Positions 55,819-64,000 of a stretch of DNA of 64,000 nucleotides are shown in pieces (within the stretch, counting starts at the first letter, position 1; each line of letters starts with the position of its first letter). The translations under genes and the position numbers were made by a program. The notes under the pieces are model-generated. The model was not told where the DNA came from, searched no databases, and worked only from the letters and a program-made list of their open reading frames with translations. The DNA comes from Echinicola strongylocentroti (GTDB lineage Bacteria; Bacteroidota; Bacteroidia; Cytophagales; Cyclobacteriaceae): assembly GCF_003260975.1 (NCBI RefSeq), contig NZ_CP030041.1, forward strand, positions 6,141,501-6,205,500, written 5' to 3'.

Positions 55819-58800
55819 TCAGGCATTATTGCCATCAGTGTTGTCAAATGTCCTTTTCGTGATTTCATGTACGACCCTGTCCAGCTCCTTGCATGAACTG
55901 CCTATCCAGTCGATGATTTGTTCGGTGCTAATGTCCTCTCTGTTGGTTTCCTTTGCTAGTGCTGTCAGTCCCATAATCCTAGAAAGGGGAGCCCTGATCT
56001 TATGGGATTGAAGCCAGGCTATTTCACGAAGGTTGTCATTTTGCCGTTGTATTTGCTCCAAGTGAGTCCTAGAGGCGGTGACATTCAGAACAGAACCTAC
56101 CGAACGTATTGGTTTGCCCATACTGTCTCGGAGAATCAGGCACCTGTCCACAAAATAACCAATATGCCCATTTGCTAAAGCCATCCTATATTCCATCTTC
56201 CAGGAATTGACGGATTCATCGTCAAGGGCTGCTTCATAAGAACTCCAAACCTCCGCAGCATCGTCAGGATGGATTTTTTGGAACCATGAATTTGCTATTG
56301 AGAAAGGTTCCTGTTCCCTATAACTGACTTGCTCATCAAAACCAGTGCCTCGGGTAATGTTATTTATGCTATGGTTCAATTCCCATATCATTTCATTGCT
56401 GACTTGCATGGCCAGTTTAAAGCGGTTGTTGCTTATAGACAGTCGTTGTTCATACTCCTTTTCTTCCGTGATGTCCCGGATAGTGCCTTCGATACGGAAG
56501 GGACGTCCCTGTTGGTCCGCAACCAACCTGATTTCCTGTTGCACCCATTTGATCTTTCCCTGCGCATCGATGATGCGGTGTTCATATCGATTGACTTTTC
56601 CCGGTTTCCGTTTTTGGTCTGGATCATTTTTGATCAAGTGCCGGTCCTCTGGATGAAATGTTTGGATTAGGTTTTCCATGTTGGGAATGAAGTTTTTGCG
56701 GGTATAACCGTAAATTTTGTACGTTTCATCACTCCATTCGGATATGCTTGAATCCAGGTCACGGCTCCAGTAGCCCAATTTCCCTATTTTTTGAGCCGTC
56801 TTTAATTTGGTGTAGGCATCCTTTAGGTGCTCTTCGGCACTTTTCTGCGCGGTGATATCCTTGGCCACTGCTATAATCACTTTGGATGCTGGTATTGTCT
56901 TCCCTTTCCAGATCATTGTTTTGACCTTGCCTTCTTTTGTCAGTAGCCGGGTTTCCAGTGGCTTCGAAGTGTTTCCTTGTATGAAAGCGGCCATCTTTTT
57001 ACGTGATTGCCCGTGGTCACTATTATCGACAAAATTCAACAGGGGTTTTTGCAGCAATTCTTTCTTATCGTACCGTAATAACCGCCCCAAGGCACTGTTG
57101 TACTTTTTGACATATCCGTCATAACCTATTACACATAAGGGGCCTGGAGAAAGGTCAAAAAAGCTTCTATATTCCTCTTCAGTCAATTTTTGTTGGATAA
57201 CAGCTCCAATGGGTTTAATGACCTCTTTTAACAATTGTATTTGGTCACTGAGCAATTCGGCTCTTTTATGCGAAAAGGCCACAAAGACAGCCAGAAATTC
57301 ATGGCGATAGGTTATGGGAATGGCAAATGCCGATTGTAGCGGTGTAAGCCCGATCTCTTCTGCCCGGATGAAATTAGGTTCCAAAGAAAGGTCGTCCCAT
57401 ACTTGGATAGCATTACGAGCCCAAGTGACTCCAGGCAGCCCCTGACCTTTGGAGAGACTGTCCATATTGTTTTTTCTGTACAGCTGGCCAAGTTTTGGGT
57501 CTGCGTGGTATTTTGAAACCAAATTTAAATGCTGACCATCCTTAGATAGCAGATACATTTCGCATAGATCGATATTGGGAAGACCGGTTACCCTTTCCAG
57601 TGCATGGGCCATACCTTTATACAGAGCCCCTGGCTGTCCTATCGAGTTGGTCATGGACGCTACCAGCTCACTGGAAATGCGCTTTTCGATTTCTTCGTTG
57701 ACTACTTGGGTGTTGGCGATAATCCCGTTGATGGCAGGATCGTCCAAGTGATTGGTGATTTCAGTATGAAGCCAAACCCAGTTTCCCTGTGCGTTCATAA
57801 AGCGATAGGGGTCTATAGTGACATGGTGCTTGGTGGCGATTTGCTCAAATTGCTCTTTGACCCTAGGAATGTCATCGGGATATATAAAGTCAAATGCATT
57901 TTTGGTATAGAAATGTTCCGGAGGAATTCCCAATATTTTTTGGCTGGTAGGGGCTACATATTTATAGTTACCCATATTATCCAGTAGGCCGATTAAGTCC
58001 GTGCCATTTTGAACCAATGACCTGAACCTAGTCTCGCTTTCGACCAGTTTTTCATATGCAGCAGAATCTTTTATGGCGTAGGAAAGGTTACTGATAAGAC
58101 TATGTATCACTTGTAAATCCATCTCCTGCCATTTCTTTTCTTGTCGGTGGTCCTCAATACCGAAAACCCCGATTAGCTCCTCTTCCAAGAACACCGGATA
58201 TAGCAGTAGCGATTGGACCTTATTCGTTTCCAGTACCGATTTTGCTTCAGGTTCTGTGATTTCAGAAATAGTGGCGACGAATTTTTTCCCTTTTGCCAGG
58301 TAATCGCTATAAAAACAAGAATTCCTGATTTGGGATCGTGACAGTCCTATTGGAAGCCTGCTATTGGTTTTGTTGTCCCTTGTCCATTTTATGCACTGGC
58401 CATTGTTTGGTTCGGACCCTTTCTGGGGTAAAAAGTACGCTCTGTCAACCTTCAAAAGGTCACCGATGATGCCAAGGCACTTTTTGAGCGCATTGGGCCA
58501 GTCCTTTGTCTTGAGAAGGATTTCCTGAAATTCTCCAATTGCCGCTAGGTAGGTTTTTTGGGTTTCGATGCGTTGTTGTTGATTAAAACTGGCTGTTAGA
58601 TCTATGGCGGACACAATCTCCGCTTCACTGCCCCGATATACAATGCGATTGCTTTTGATCTTCACCCGGATGATGCTTCCATCCTTTTTCCTATGCCTAA
58701 ACCACCTTTCATTATTGGGTTTGATGCCCTTTCTTACCTGTTGGACGGCCTTTTCAAGAAGAGCAATGTCTTCCTTGGGACGAATCTCCTTTATGGTCAT

Positions 58801-58959
58801 GCTCAGAAATTCCTCCTCGGAGAAGCCATAATGGAGGATTGCTTCTTTATTGACAGCTAAAAACTCCAGGGTATCGAGGTCATAAATCCACATGGGAAAT
58901 GGGGATTGCTCAAAGACATGCTGGTCCAGATTCCGTGGTGTTTGTGATGGGTTTACCAT
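55819..58959 (-). CDS. Multi-PAS/GAF signalling protein ending after a HisKA-like helix
   Basis: 1046 residues, no signal peptide or membrane helix seen. Order: PAS (about 14-115), GAF-like (140-295), PAS (308-425), GAF-like (430-590), PAS (595-710), PAS (730-845), PAS (850-970) and a short C-terminal helical part with the Bacteroidota histidine-kinase phosphoacceptor-like motif LQSHKIRAPLSRIMGL (His986). The protein stops about 60 residues later, so there is no HATPase catalytic domain. It may be a sensor that depends on a partner kinase or a phosphotransfer scaffold. It faces away from the mannan locus. Confidence 0.9.
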   Translation of the reverse strand: MVNPSQTPRNLDQHVFEQSPFPMWIYDLDTLEFLAVNKEAILHYGFSEEEFLSMTIKEIRPKEDIALLEKAVQQVRKGIKPNNERWFRHRKKDGSIIRVKIKSNRIVYRGSEAEIVSAIDLTASFNQQQRIETQKTYLAAIGEFQEILLKTKDWPNALKKCLGIIGDLLKVDRAYFLPQKGSEPNNGQCIKWTRDNKTNSRLPIGLSRSQIRNSCFYSDYLAKGKKFVATISEITEPEAKSVLETNKVQSLLLYPVFLEEELIGVFGIEDHRQEKKWQEMDLQVIHSLISNLSYAIKDSAAYEKLVESETRFRSLVQNGTDLIGLLDNMGNYKYVAPTSQKILGIPPEHFYTKNAFDFIYPDDIPRVKEQFEQIATKHHVTIDPYRFMNAQGNWVWLHTEITNHLDDPAINGIIANTQVVNEEIEKRISSELVASMTNSIGQPGALYKGMAHALERVTGLPNIDLCEMYLLSKDGQHLNLVSKYHADPKLGQLYRKNNMDSLSKGQGLPGVTWARNAIQVWDDLSLEPNFIRAEEIGLTPLQSAFAIPITYRHEFLAVFVAFSHKRAELLSDQIQLLKEVIKPIGAVIQQKLTEEEYRSFFDLSPGPLCVIGYDGYVKKYNSALGRLLRYDKKELLQKPLLNFVDNSDHGQSRKKMAAFIQGNTSKPLETRLLTKEGKVKTMIWKGKTIPASKVIIAVAKDITAQKSAEEHLKDAYTKLKTAQKIGKLGYWSRDLDSSISEWSDETYKIYGYTRKNFIPNMENLIQTFHPEDRHLIKNDPDQKRKPGKVNRYEHRIIDAQGKIKWVQQEIRLVADQQGRPFRIEGTIRDITEEKEYEQRLSISNNRFKLAMQVSNEMIWELNHSINNITRGTGFDEQVSYREQEPFSIANSWFQKIHPDDAAEVWSSYEAALDDESVNSWKMEYRMALANGHIGYFVDRCLILRDSMGKPIRSVGSVLNVTASRTHLEQIQRQNDNLREIAWLQSHKIRAPLSRIMGLTALAKETNREDISTEQIIDWIGSSCKELDRVVHEITKRTFDNTDGNNA

Positions 58960-59148
58960 GGTTTTAGGTTGTTGTTTTGGGACTATTTCTCTTGGTAGTT
59001 AACTGTCATTGTTTTCTAATATAATGTAATTTATACCAAAGAACATAATGATATCAAATGTGTCTGTCGGTTTTTATAAGCCCAATACTTTTTTTACGCA
59101 TGGTGGAAGGGCGATTGGAAAATTGGTAAATCAATCATTATTTATACT
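58960..59148. other. Intergenic gap upstream of PAS protein
   Basis: 189 bp of mixed composition; it should hold the promoter of the minus-strand PAS gene. A 72-residue frame starting at 59,048 runs through repeat copy 3 and is not supported. Confidence 0.4.
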
Positions 59149-59250
59149 AAACCCGAAATATGCATTAGTCTATCTACGCCACTGCGCACAAGTATTTCGG
59201 TCTGATCCGTCCGGCGGACAAAATCAATCGCTTCGCTTTAATTTTCGGTT
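59149..59250. repeat. Dispersed palindromic element, copy 3 (inverted, truncated)
   Basis: The end AAACCCGAAATATGCATTAG, followed by TCTATC and later AAAATCAATCGCTTCGC, matches the reverse complement of the right ends of copies 1 and 2 (AAAATCAGTCGCTTCGC in copy 2). The opposite terminal repeat is missing. A GC-rich centre GTCCGGCGGAC keeps the hairpin plan. It lies about 30 bp outside the repeat of the mnmE 3' end. Confidence 0.7.
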
Positions 59251-59280
59251 CTATCTGGCTGTATAGAGCTGTCTTTATGA

Positions 59281-59335
59281 TTTACTTCCCCCGATACAGA
59301 AAGTATAACTTACTGACAAACAATTCGTCAATTAT
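59281..59335 (-). other. Diverged copy of the mnmE 3' end (att-like repeat, distal)
   Basis: Three blocks are identical, in the same order and orientation, to the 3' end of mnmE: TTTACTTCCC, GATACA and AACTTACTGA, with a 2-bp and a longer insertion between them; ATTCGnCAA then also matches. The mnmE counterpart is 60,900-60,940. The pair bounds the RhuM-Fic gene and a gene remnant, as expected for the ends of an integrated island. Confidence 0.55.
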
Positions 59336-59380
59336 ACTACGGTACAAATAACGGTATAGAATCAAGGATCATGATAAACC

Positions 59381-60385
59381 TCAATATTTCAGGTTCCTGT
59401 TCAGTACACTAATCACCAATTTCTTCACCGTTTCCATTTCTTCAGGTCTACTTGAAGCGATAAATAAGGTCAAGCTGGCAAGTGCATCATTGCTGATTAT
59501 TGGTTTCCTATTTTGGGTGTGGAGTAGGTCATTCGACTGTAAAAAGAGGAGAAAGCAGGCTGCAGCAATTCGTTTATTACCATCTACAAAACCATGATTC
59601 TTCACGATCAAATATAGAAGCGTAGCTGCTTTTTCTTCTAGGGTAGGATAGAAGTCCTCTTCCCCGAAGCCTTTGCTGATCTGTGCTATTGCGCTTTCAA
59701 AGCTTCCGTCTTTTTCTTTTCCAAATACACCAGATTCAAAATCTGATCTCATCGATTTTATTATCTCCTGATATTGAGATAATTCAGGATAAGTTGCTTT
59801 TCTCTTGCTTAAACCTTTTTTATCTAAATTTTCGTGATCGTAATCATCAAGCAATTCTAGTCCTTTTGCGAATTGATTCAGCCAATCTAAATCAAAGTGT
59901 TGGACTTCTTCCTTTTGCTGAATTGCTCTGCTTAAAATCCGTATTCCATCTTTAAGGGTTTGGACTTCTTGTTGTTTTTGAGCGAGTCTGTTTTCATTTA
60001 TAGCGTAACCTTGGATAAGATAGTCTTTTAAGCGTTTGGTAGCCCAGATCCTAAATTGAGTACCCTGTTTTGAGTTCACTTTATAGCCAACAGATAAAAT
60101 GAGATCTAGATTGTAAAACTCAACTTCCCTTTCGACTTTTCTTTTACCCTCCATTTGAACTGTTGCATTTTTTGCAACAGTTGACTGTCTATCTAATTCA
60201 CCTTCCTTATAGATATTTCTAATGTGCCTAGAAATAACGGACTTGTCACGATGAAACAAGTCTGAAATTTGCTGTAAAGATAGCCAAAAGGTATCTCCCT
60301 CAAATTTCACCTCAATTTGGGTCTGCCCGTCGGTTCCCTGATATATTTCAATTTGGTTTTCCATTTCTACCACAATTGTCTCCAT
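59381..60385 (-). CDS. RhuM/Fic (death-on-curing type) fusion protein
   Basis: 334 residues. N-terminal RhuM-like domain at about 5-180 (QTQIEVKFEGDTFWLSLQQI, SVISRHIRNIYKEGEL, EFYNLDLILSVGYKVNSKQG, FRIWATKRLKDYLIQGYAIN), then a C-terminal Fic/Doc domain with the motif HGFVDGNKRIAAA (His264 onward). Canonical Fic is HPFxxGNGR; the Doc-type K replaces the second G, which in Doc changes the reaction to phosphotransfer. Such fusions travel on islands and resemble toxin or defence genes. Noticeably AT-richer than its neighbours. The start at 60,385 is kept; ATG 60,364 is an alternative. No antitoxin gene is obvious nearby. Confidence 0.9.
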   Translation of the reverse strand: METIVVEMENQIEIYQGTDGQTQIEVKFEGDTFWLSLQQISDLFHRDKSVISRHIRNIYKEGELDRQSTVAKNATVQMEGKRKVEREVEFYNLDLILSVGYKVNSKQGTQFRIWATKRLKDYLIQGYAINENRLAQKQQEVQTLKDGIRILSRAIQQKEEVQHFDLDWLNQFAKGLELLDDYDHENLDKKGLSKRKATYPELSQYQEIIKSMRSDFESGVFGKEKDGSFESAIAQISKGFGEEDFYPTLEEKAATLLYLIVKNHGFVDGNKRIAAACFLLFLQSNDLLHTQNRKPIISNDALASLTLFIASSRPEEMETVKKLVISVLNRNLKY

Positions 60386-60618
60386 GGGAGTAATTTACTC
60401 AAATTTTAAAAAAGGTTTAAGATCAAATTTTTTAAACTGAAACGAGTTGCGAGTTTTAGTAAAACCCTTGGTTATTCCATCGAAATCATCAGGGCCGCAA
60501 GTAAGAATTTGTTATACAAATACACAACTTGCAAAGACCACTCCAATGCTGACTTCCGAGCTTCCTTGCTTCCTGCAAAAGGATCGTTTCAATATGTGTT
60601 TCAGTTAATGTATTTACC

Positions 60619-60876
60619 TATTGGTATATTTCAATATTTGATTACCAAAAAGGCAAGGCAATTGAAATAGAAAGGGTAGTCCAGCTTGGAAACATGGACG
60701 ATTGGCTGACTATTTTCAACCTTTATGGATATGATGGTGTGAGGGAAGAAATTAAGGAAATCCCCTACCTCAATCCTAAAGACATGAATTTTGTACACAT
60801 TATTTTTGATCTCCCATTGAATGAACTGAAATGTTTTAAAAATAGCCTATCAGGAGAGCGCCACTGGTCTAACTAA
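60619..60876 (+). pseudogene. Remnant of a DUF6922-like gene
   Basis: An open frame ends at 60,876; only an internal ATG (60,694) is available, but homology-like sequence continues upstream without a start: YISIFDYQKGKAIEIERVVQ, then GNMDDWLTIFNLYGYDGVRE and IPYLNPKDMNFVHIIFDLP. This is the pattern I know from small DUF6922-type proteins (IERV..G....W....YG..., LD.K.LNF...F..P), which often sit beside AbiEii-like nucleotidyltransferase toxins. The N-terminus and the partner gene are missing, so it is most likely a decayed fragment. Confidence 0.5.
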
Positions 60877-60899
60877 TGAAATCCTTTTATCCCAGACTA

Positions 60900-60940
60900 T
60901 TTACTTCCCGATACAAAACTTACTGAAAATATTCGCCAAC
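60900..60940 (-). other. mnmE 3'-end att-like repeat, proximal
   Basis: The last codons and stop of mnmE; paired with the diverged direct repeat at 59,281-59,335. The 3' end of mnmE (trmE/thdF) is the established chromosomal insertion site of SGI1-family islands in Proteobacteria. Confidence 0.55.
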
Positions 60941-62283
60941 AGATCATCGGTAGTAATTTCCCCGGTGATTTCTCCTAAAAAGTGCAAGGACCTGCGAATG
61001 TCCATGGCCAAGAAGTCATTGGTGATTTCAGCATCAATTCCGTTAAGCACATCCAATAAAGACTCCCGGGTTTTTACTAGGGAATCATAGTGGCGAATAT
61101 TGGTCACCACTGTATTTCCTGTCTTGAATTTATCCAAATTGACCAAATCGAGAATATTGGTCCTTAGCGCCTCCAGGTTTTCCTTTTGACCAGCTGAAAT
61201 GAAAATGGTATCCGGATGCTTATCTTTTAATTCGGTGATAAAGCCCTCAGTCGCTTTGTCGATTTTATTGGCCACCTTTACAAAAGGAACTCCCAGGTTT
61301 TCCAACTTATTGATGTCCCTATTGATCTCCACCATATCCGTATCACTAAGGTCAAATAGATAAAGGATCAATGAAGCTGTTTTCATCTTTTCCTGTGTCC
61401 TGGATACGCCCATGGCTTCTATCGTATCGGTCGTCTCTCGTAGTCCTGCCGTATCGATAAACCTAAAAATAACCCCTCCAATATTAATTTCATCTTCTAT
61501 AAAATCCCGTGTCGTACCAGCTATTTCTGAAACAATGGCCTTTTCTTCGTTGAGTAGGGCATTTAGTAAGGTAGACTTCCCTGCATTGGGTTTTCCGGCG
61601 ATAACAGTAGGCACGCCATTTTTGATCACGTTACCCAGGTCAAAACTGCTAATCAGCTGCTCCACTACTCTCAATAGCTTTTCTACCAATTGCTGTAGGT
61701 CGTCACGACTGGCAAACTCCACGTCTTCCTCCACAAAATCCAGCTCTAATTCGATCATGGAAGCAAAATGGATCAGTTGATCCCTTAGTTGTTTGATCTC
61801 TCCACTAAAGCCTCCTCGCATCTGATGTAGTGCTGCTTGGTGGGAGGCTTCACTGTCCGAATGGATCAGGTCAGCCACTGCTTCAGCTTGAGCCAAGTCA
61901 AATTGTCCATTCAAAAATGCGCGTTGCGTAAATTCACCGGGCTTGGCAGGCCGGGCACCTTTTCTTATCAGCAGCTTGATGACCTGGTTAATGATATAAG
62001 AAGAGCCATGCGTGGAGATCTCCACGACATTTTCTTTGGTAAATGATTTGGGTGCCACAAATAATGAAACCAGTACTTCATCGACTATTCTTTCCCCATC
62101 TCTGATGGTACCAAAATGGATAGTGTGGCTTTGTTGCTCCTCTAAGTTCTTACCACCAAACACTTCATTGGTAAGCTTGATGGCATCTTTGCCGGACAGA
62201 CGTATAACGGCTATGGCACCCACTCCCTGTGGTGTGGCCAAAGCAATGATGGTATCTGCTTTTTCGCTGATGGAGAAACTCAT
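60901..62283 (-). CDS. mnmE: tRNA uridine-5-carboxymethylaminomethyl modification GTPase MnmE
   Basis: 460 residues, standard length. N-terminal formyl-tetrahydrofolate-binding domain (DTIIALATPQGVGAIAVIRL), helical region, embedded G domain with GKPNAGKST (230-238), GTTRD, DTAGLRE and NKID, and the conserved C-terminal CIGK whose Cys is needed for activity. With MnmG it installs the cmnm5 group at U34 of certain tRNAs. Housekeeping gene and the best anchor for the chromosome here. The stop codon lies within the att-like repeat described separately; the coding frame is intact. Confidence 0.98.
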   Translation of the reverse strand: MSFSISEKADTIIALATPQGVGAIAVIRLSGKDAIKLTNEVFGGKNLEEQQSHTIHFGTIRDGERIVDEVLVSLFVAPKSFTKENVVEISTHGSSYIINQVIKLLIRKGARPAKPGEFTQRAFLNGQFDLAQAEAVADLIHSDSEASHQAALHQMRGGFSGEIKQLRDQLIHFASMIELELDFVEEDVEFASRDDLQQLVEKLLRVVEQLISSFDLGNVIKNGVPTVIAGKPNAGKSTLLNALLNEEKAIVSEIAGTTRDFIEDEINIGGVIFRFIDTAGLRETTDTIEAMGVSRTQEKMKTASLILYLFDLSDTDMVEINRDINKLENLGVPFVKVANKIDKATEGFITELKDKHPDTIFISAGQKENLEALRTNILDLVNLDKFKTGNTVVTNIRHYDSLVKTRESLLDVLNGIDAEITNDFLAMDIRRSLHFLGEITGEITTDDLLANIFSKFCIGK

Positions 62284-62402
62284 TGACCTAGTTTATAAAT
62301 GGAGCCCCAAAGATACAAGACATTAGGGGAAATGCCGAATGGAAGCTTTACCTTAATTAGGAAACGGGATCTGAAAATACCCTGATCTATGCTTACGAAG
62401 GA

Positions 62403-62861
62403 CTACTCCTCGCCAGTAAACCGCTGAAGTGTGGCTTTTAGGTCACTGATAAAGGCGTCTGGCTTCCTGTATCCCGGAAGTTGGGTGATATTTTCCATTG
62501 TAGCATCTATGATGACAAAGTTTGGGTAGGAAGTTACGCGCATGGCCCTTGCCATACTGGCTTCGGTATATTCTTCCCCTTTAAAGTCAAACGTCTCCTT
62601 GGAATTTTCTGCATCTAGCTTCACCGCATAAAAATTTTCATTCAAATAGCTGATTACTCGATCATCGGTGAAAGTTTCTTTATCCATTTTTTTGCACCAT
62701 CCGCACCAGTCGGTATATACATCCACGATCAGCATTTTTGGGTTTTCCTCACTTAGGGCTGTCGCTTCTTCAAAACTATACCATTTAATCGCTGACTTTT
62801 CCTGTGCATAACTCCAGCTTCCTATAAGTAGGAGAGCCATAAGCATGATTGATTTCTTCAT
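62403..62861 (-). CDS. Periplasmic thioredoxin-family protein (DUF255-like/DsbD-gamma type)
   Basis: The start at 62,861 (152 residues) gives a signal peptide (MKKSIMLMALLLIGSWSYA); an earlier frame start at 62,903 would add 14 non-signal residues. Active-site motif WCGWCKKMD and the segment YTEASMARAMRVTSYPNFVI with the cis-Pro. It is probably a periplasmic thiol-disulfide protein. The single domain is short, similar to the thioredoxin end of DsbD. The neighbouring genes give no functional hint. Confidence 0.9.
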   Translation of the reverse strand: MKKSIMLMALLLIGSWSYAQEKSAIKWYSFEEATALSEENPKMLIVDVYTDWCGWCKKMDKETFTDDRVISYLNENFYAVKLDAENSKETFDFKGEEYTEASMARAMRVTSYPNFVIIDATMENITQLPGYRKPDAFISDLKATLQRFTGEE

Positions 62862-63175
62862 TATATGTGTCTTTGCTTGTCTGAAACTAAGTTTAATTGT
62901 CATAACTTTTTAGTACGAAATTATCCCTTTAAGGTTATTGTGCCTGTTTCCACTTCCTGTGGTATTATAAAAAAAGAAAAGTCTTCGCTGTCTATCTAAT
63001 GGTTCTTCCTAATGAAGTAAGCAGAATTTGGAAATTGGGCTCCAAGGATAGGGGCACTAACCCATAAACAGGCATTGTGCATTAAGAAATTAAAACCATA
63101 ACGCTTTCGATGACCGACCTCTAACTAGAAAACCTACTTAACTAAACAGAATTGAACCTACCTAGGTCATAGAAA
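62862..63175. other. Intergenic gap, nothing recognised
   Basis: About 310 bp between two minus-strand genes. It should contain the promoter of the thioredoxin gene; no RNA gene, terminator stem or repeat was recognised. Confidence 0.4.
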
Positions 63176-63682
63176 TTAACTCTTGTCCGAATAGGCTCCT
63201 GAAGAATAGGTAAGCTCGTAACTGTGGGTATAAATTTCAAATATTACTCCAAAAGGATCTTCTACATAAACCATTCTATATGGCTTATCATCAGGGTAAT
63301 ATGACCGTATGGGCATTCTTTGTTTACCTCCGGCAGCCACAATTTTTTCTGTGAGCCCTTCTATGTCTGGATCTTGAATACAAAAGTGGAACAAACCGGG
63401 TTTAAAAGGGTCAAACGTCACCTTGTGCTGGGCCGTAGATGGGAAAGAAAACAACTCAATGCCTATTCCATCAGAAGTCGATAAATGGGCAATTTCAAAA
63501 CTCGACCAATCTGGACCAAAAACATCAAGACACATTTGTCCAATTGCCGTTTCAGGTTCGTTTTTTACTACTGACGGTGGCATAATAACATACCATCCCA
63601 TTACTTCTTCATAGAATTTTACAGCTTTCTGTAGATCAGGAACTGTAATTCCGATGTGAGAGAATGCTTTTGGATACTTCAT
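63176..63682 (-). CDS. VOC-superfamily (glyoxalase/dioxygenase-like) protein
   Basis: 168 residues with the paired beta-alpha-beta-beta-beta modules of the vicinal-oxygen-chelate fold: FSHIGITVPDLQKAVKFYEE at the N-terminus and GLFHFCIQDPDIEGLTEKIV plus MVYVEDPFGVIFEIYTHSYE at the C-terminus. Likely metal ligands are the His of FSHIGI, the His of FHFCIQ and the Glu of IFEIYTH. Members include lactoylglutathione lyase and extradiol dioxygenases; the substrate here is unknown. The N-terminal PSVVKNEPETAIGQM insert resembles cyclic-compound-binding members rather than GloA. Confidence 0.88.
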   Translation of the reverse strand: MKYPKAFSHIGITVPDLQKAVKFYEEVMGWYVIMPPSVVKNEPETAIGQMCLDVFGPDWSSFEIAHLSTSDGIGIELFSFPSTAQHKVTFDPFKPGLFHFCIQDPDIEGLTEKIVAAGGKQRMPIRSYYPDDKPYRMVYVEDPFGVIFEIYTHSYELTYSSGAYSDKS

Positions 63683-63750
63683 GTTTTTCGTTGGTTAGAT
63701 GTGAAGATGAAATGAGTAATTGTATCACGGGTAGTCATTTTCCATTCTAC

Positions 63751-64000
63751 TTAAGACAGCCCTTTTCTGAAAAAGAGTTTAACATCTTCCAGCGAAAGGT
63801 AAAGACACGGAACGATTACCAGGATTATGGAAGTGGCAAACACGATACCGAAGCCGAGTGAAATGGCCATAGGAATCAAATAAAATGCTTGGCTGGAGGT
63901 TTCAAGAATGATAGGGGTGAGGCCGCCAAATGTGGTCAATGTGGTCAAGACGATAGGTCTAAACCGCCGGAGCCCCGCTTCATGGATAGCATCAAAAGCT
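63751..64000 (-). CDS. RND-family efflux permease (HAE1/CusA type), 3' end only
   Basis: The last 82 codons of a minus-strand gene whose start lies beyond the window. The visible peptide ([40 protein letters not shown], then [20 protein letters not shown]) is the typical final two-helix region of AcrB/CusA-like inner-membrane pumps, ending [20 protein letters not shown]. It would work with a periplasmic adaptor and a TolC-like channel; these are not in view. The partial sequence does not tell drug from metal specificity. Confidence 0.88.
   Translation of the reverse strand, partial: AFDAIHEAGLRRFRPIVLTTLTTFGGLTPIILETSSQAFYLIPMAISLGFGIVFATSIILVIVPCLYLSLEDVKLFFRKGLS

Noticed and set aside
59048..59266. 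72-residue frame upstream of the RhuM-Fic gene
   Set aside because: It consists largely of the dispersed element copy 3 and has no protein-like features.

Overview
ORGANISM. The window reads as the chromosome of a glycan-degrading Bacteroidota, most likely order Cytophagales and something like Cyclobacteriaceae (Echinicola/Cyclobacterium-type). That rank is an inference from overall flavour, not from a marker gene. The support is three SusC/SusD pairs, many Bacteroidota-style lipoproteins, SusC-type TonB receptors with N-terminal carboxypeptidase-like domains, weak or absent Shine-Dalgarno sites, and a promoter of the TTG/TAnnTTTG type. No tRNA, rRNA, CRISPR array or intact insertion sequence was found. 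LAYOUT. (A) 1-13,887, + strand: two SusC/SusD pairs interleaved with three fasciclin (FAS1) proteins. (B) 14,453-20,896, +: a pectin/rhamnogalacturonan degradation set: PL1 pectate lyase, a GH65-like six-hairpin lipoprotein, GH105 unsaturated uronyl hydrolase and GH28 polygalacturonase. A and B probably form one pectin utilisation locus whose left end is outside the window. (C) 20,930-21,770: a non-coding array of roughly 315-bp repeats. (D) 21,916-27,559, -: three tandem amidohydrolase-family proteins, only the middle one with the metal-binding histidines, followed past a terminator by an NlpC/P60 peptidase lipoprotein. (E) 27,839-33,622, +: a tightly packed operon of a stand-alone receiver, a membrane HEAT-repeat protein, a processive GT2 synthase, a TPR/YaiO-like outer-membrane barrel and an unknown membrane-anchored protein; this looks like an exopolysaccharide synthesis and export system. 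(F) 33,938-38,196: a thioredoxin-like protein and a tandem duplication of an OmpA-family gene with its terminator. (G) 38,704-55,676, +: an alpha-mannan/N-glycan utilisation locus with SusC/D, a fused mannose-6-phosphate isomerase, two GH92 alpha-mannosidases, a six-hairpin glycosidase-like protein, a ROK sugar kinase, an MFS sugar transporter and a GntR/UTRA regulator. (H) 55,819-64,000, mostly -: a multi-PAS/GAF protein that ends after a HisKA-like helix, a RhuM-Fic protein in what looks like a decayed island at the mnmE 3' end, mnmE, a thioredoxin, a VOC protein and the 3' end of an RND efflux permease. HOW IT WORKS TOGETHER. In G, surface SusC/D and GH92 enzymes would release and import mannose-containing glycans; mannose enters by the MFS carrier, is phosphorylated by the ROK kinase and isomerised to fructose-6-phosphate. 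The palindrome TGTTTAAACA, which fits the HutC-type GntR consensus, occurs at the presumed start regions of both the SusC and the second GH92 gene, so the GntR protein probably controls both. In A/B, PL1 and GH28 cut homogalacturonan, GH105 removes unsaturated uronates, and SusC/D pairs, perhaps with FAS1 proteins as surface glycan-binding partners, take up the products. STRONGEST LEADS. A direct repeat of the mnmE 3' end bounding a 1.6-kb island remnant; FAS1 lipoproteins built into SusCD operons; an unusual receiver-HEAT-GT2-YaiO exopolysaccharide operon; an amidohydrolase trio with two apparent pseudoenzymes; and a dispersed palindromic element (three copies) that I cannot assign to a known family.
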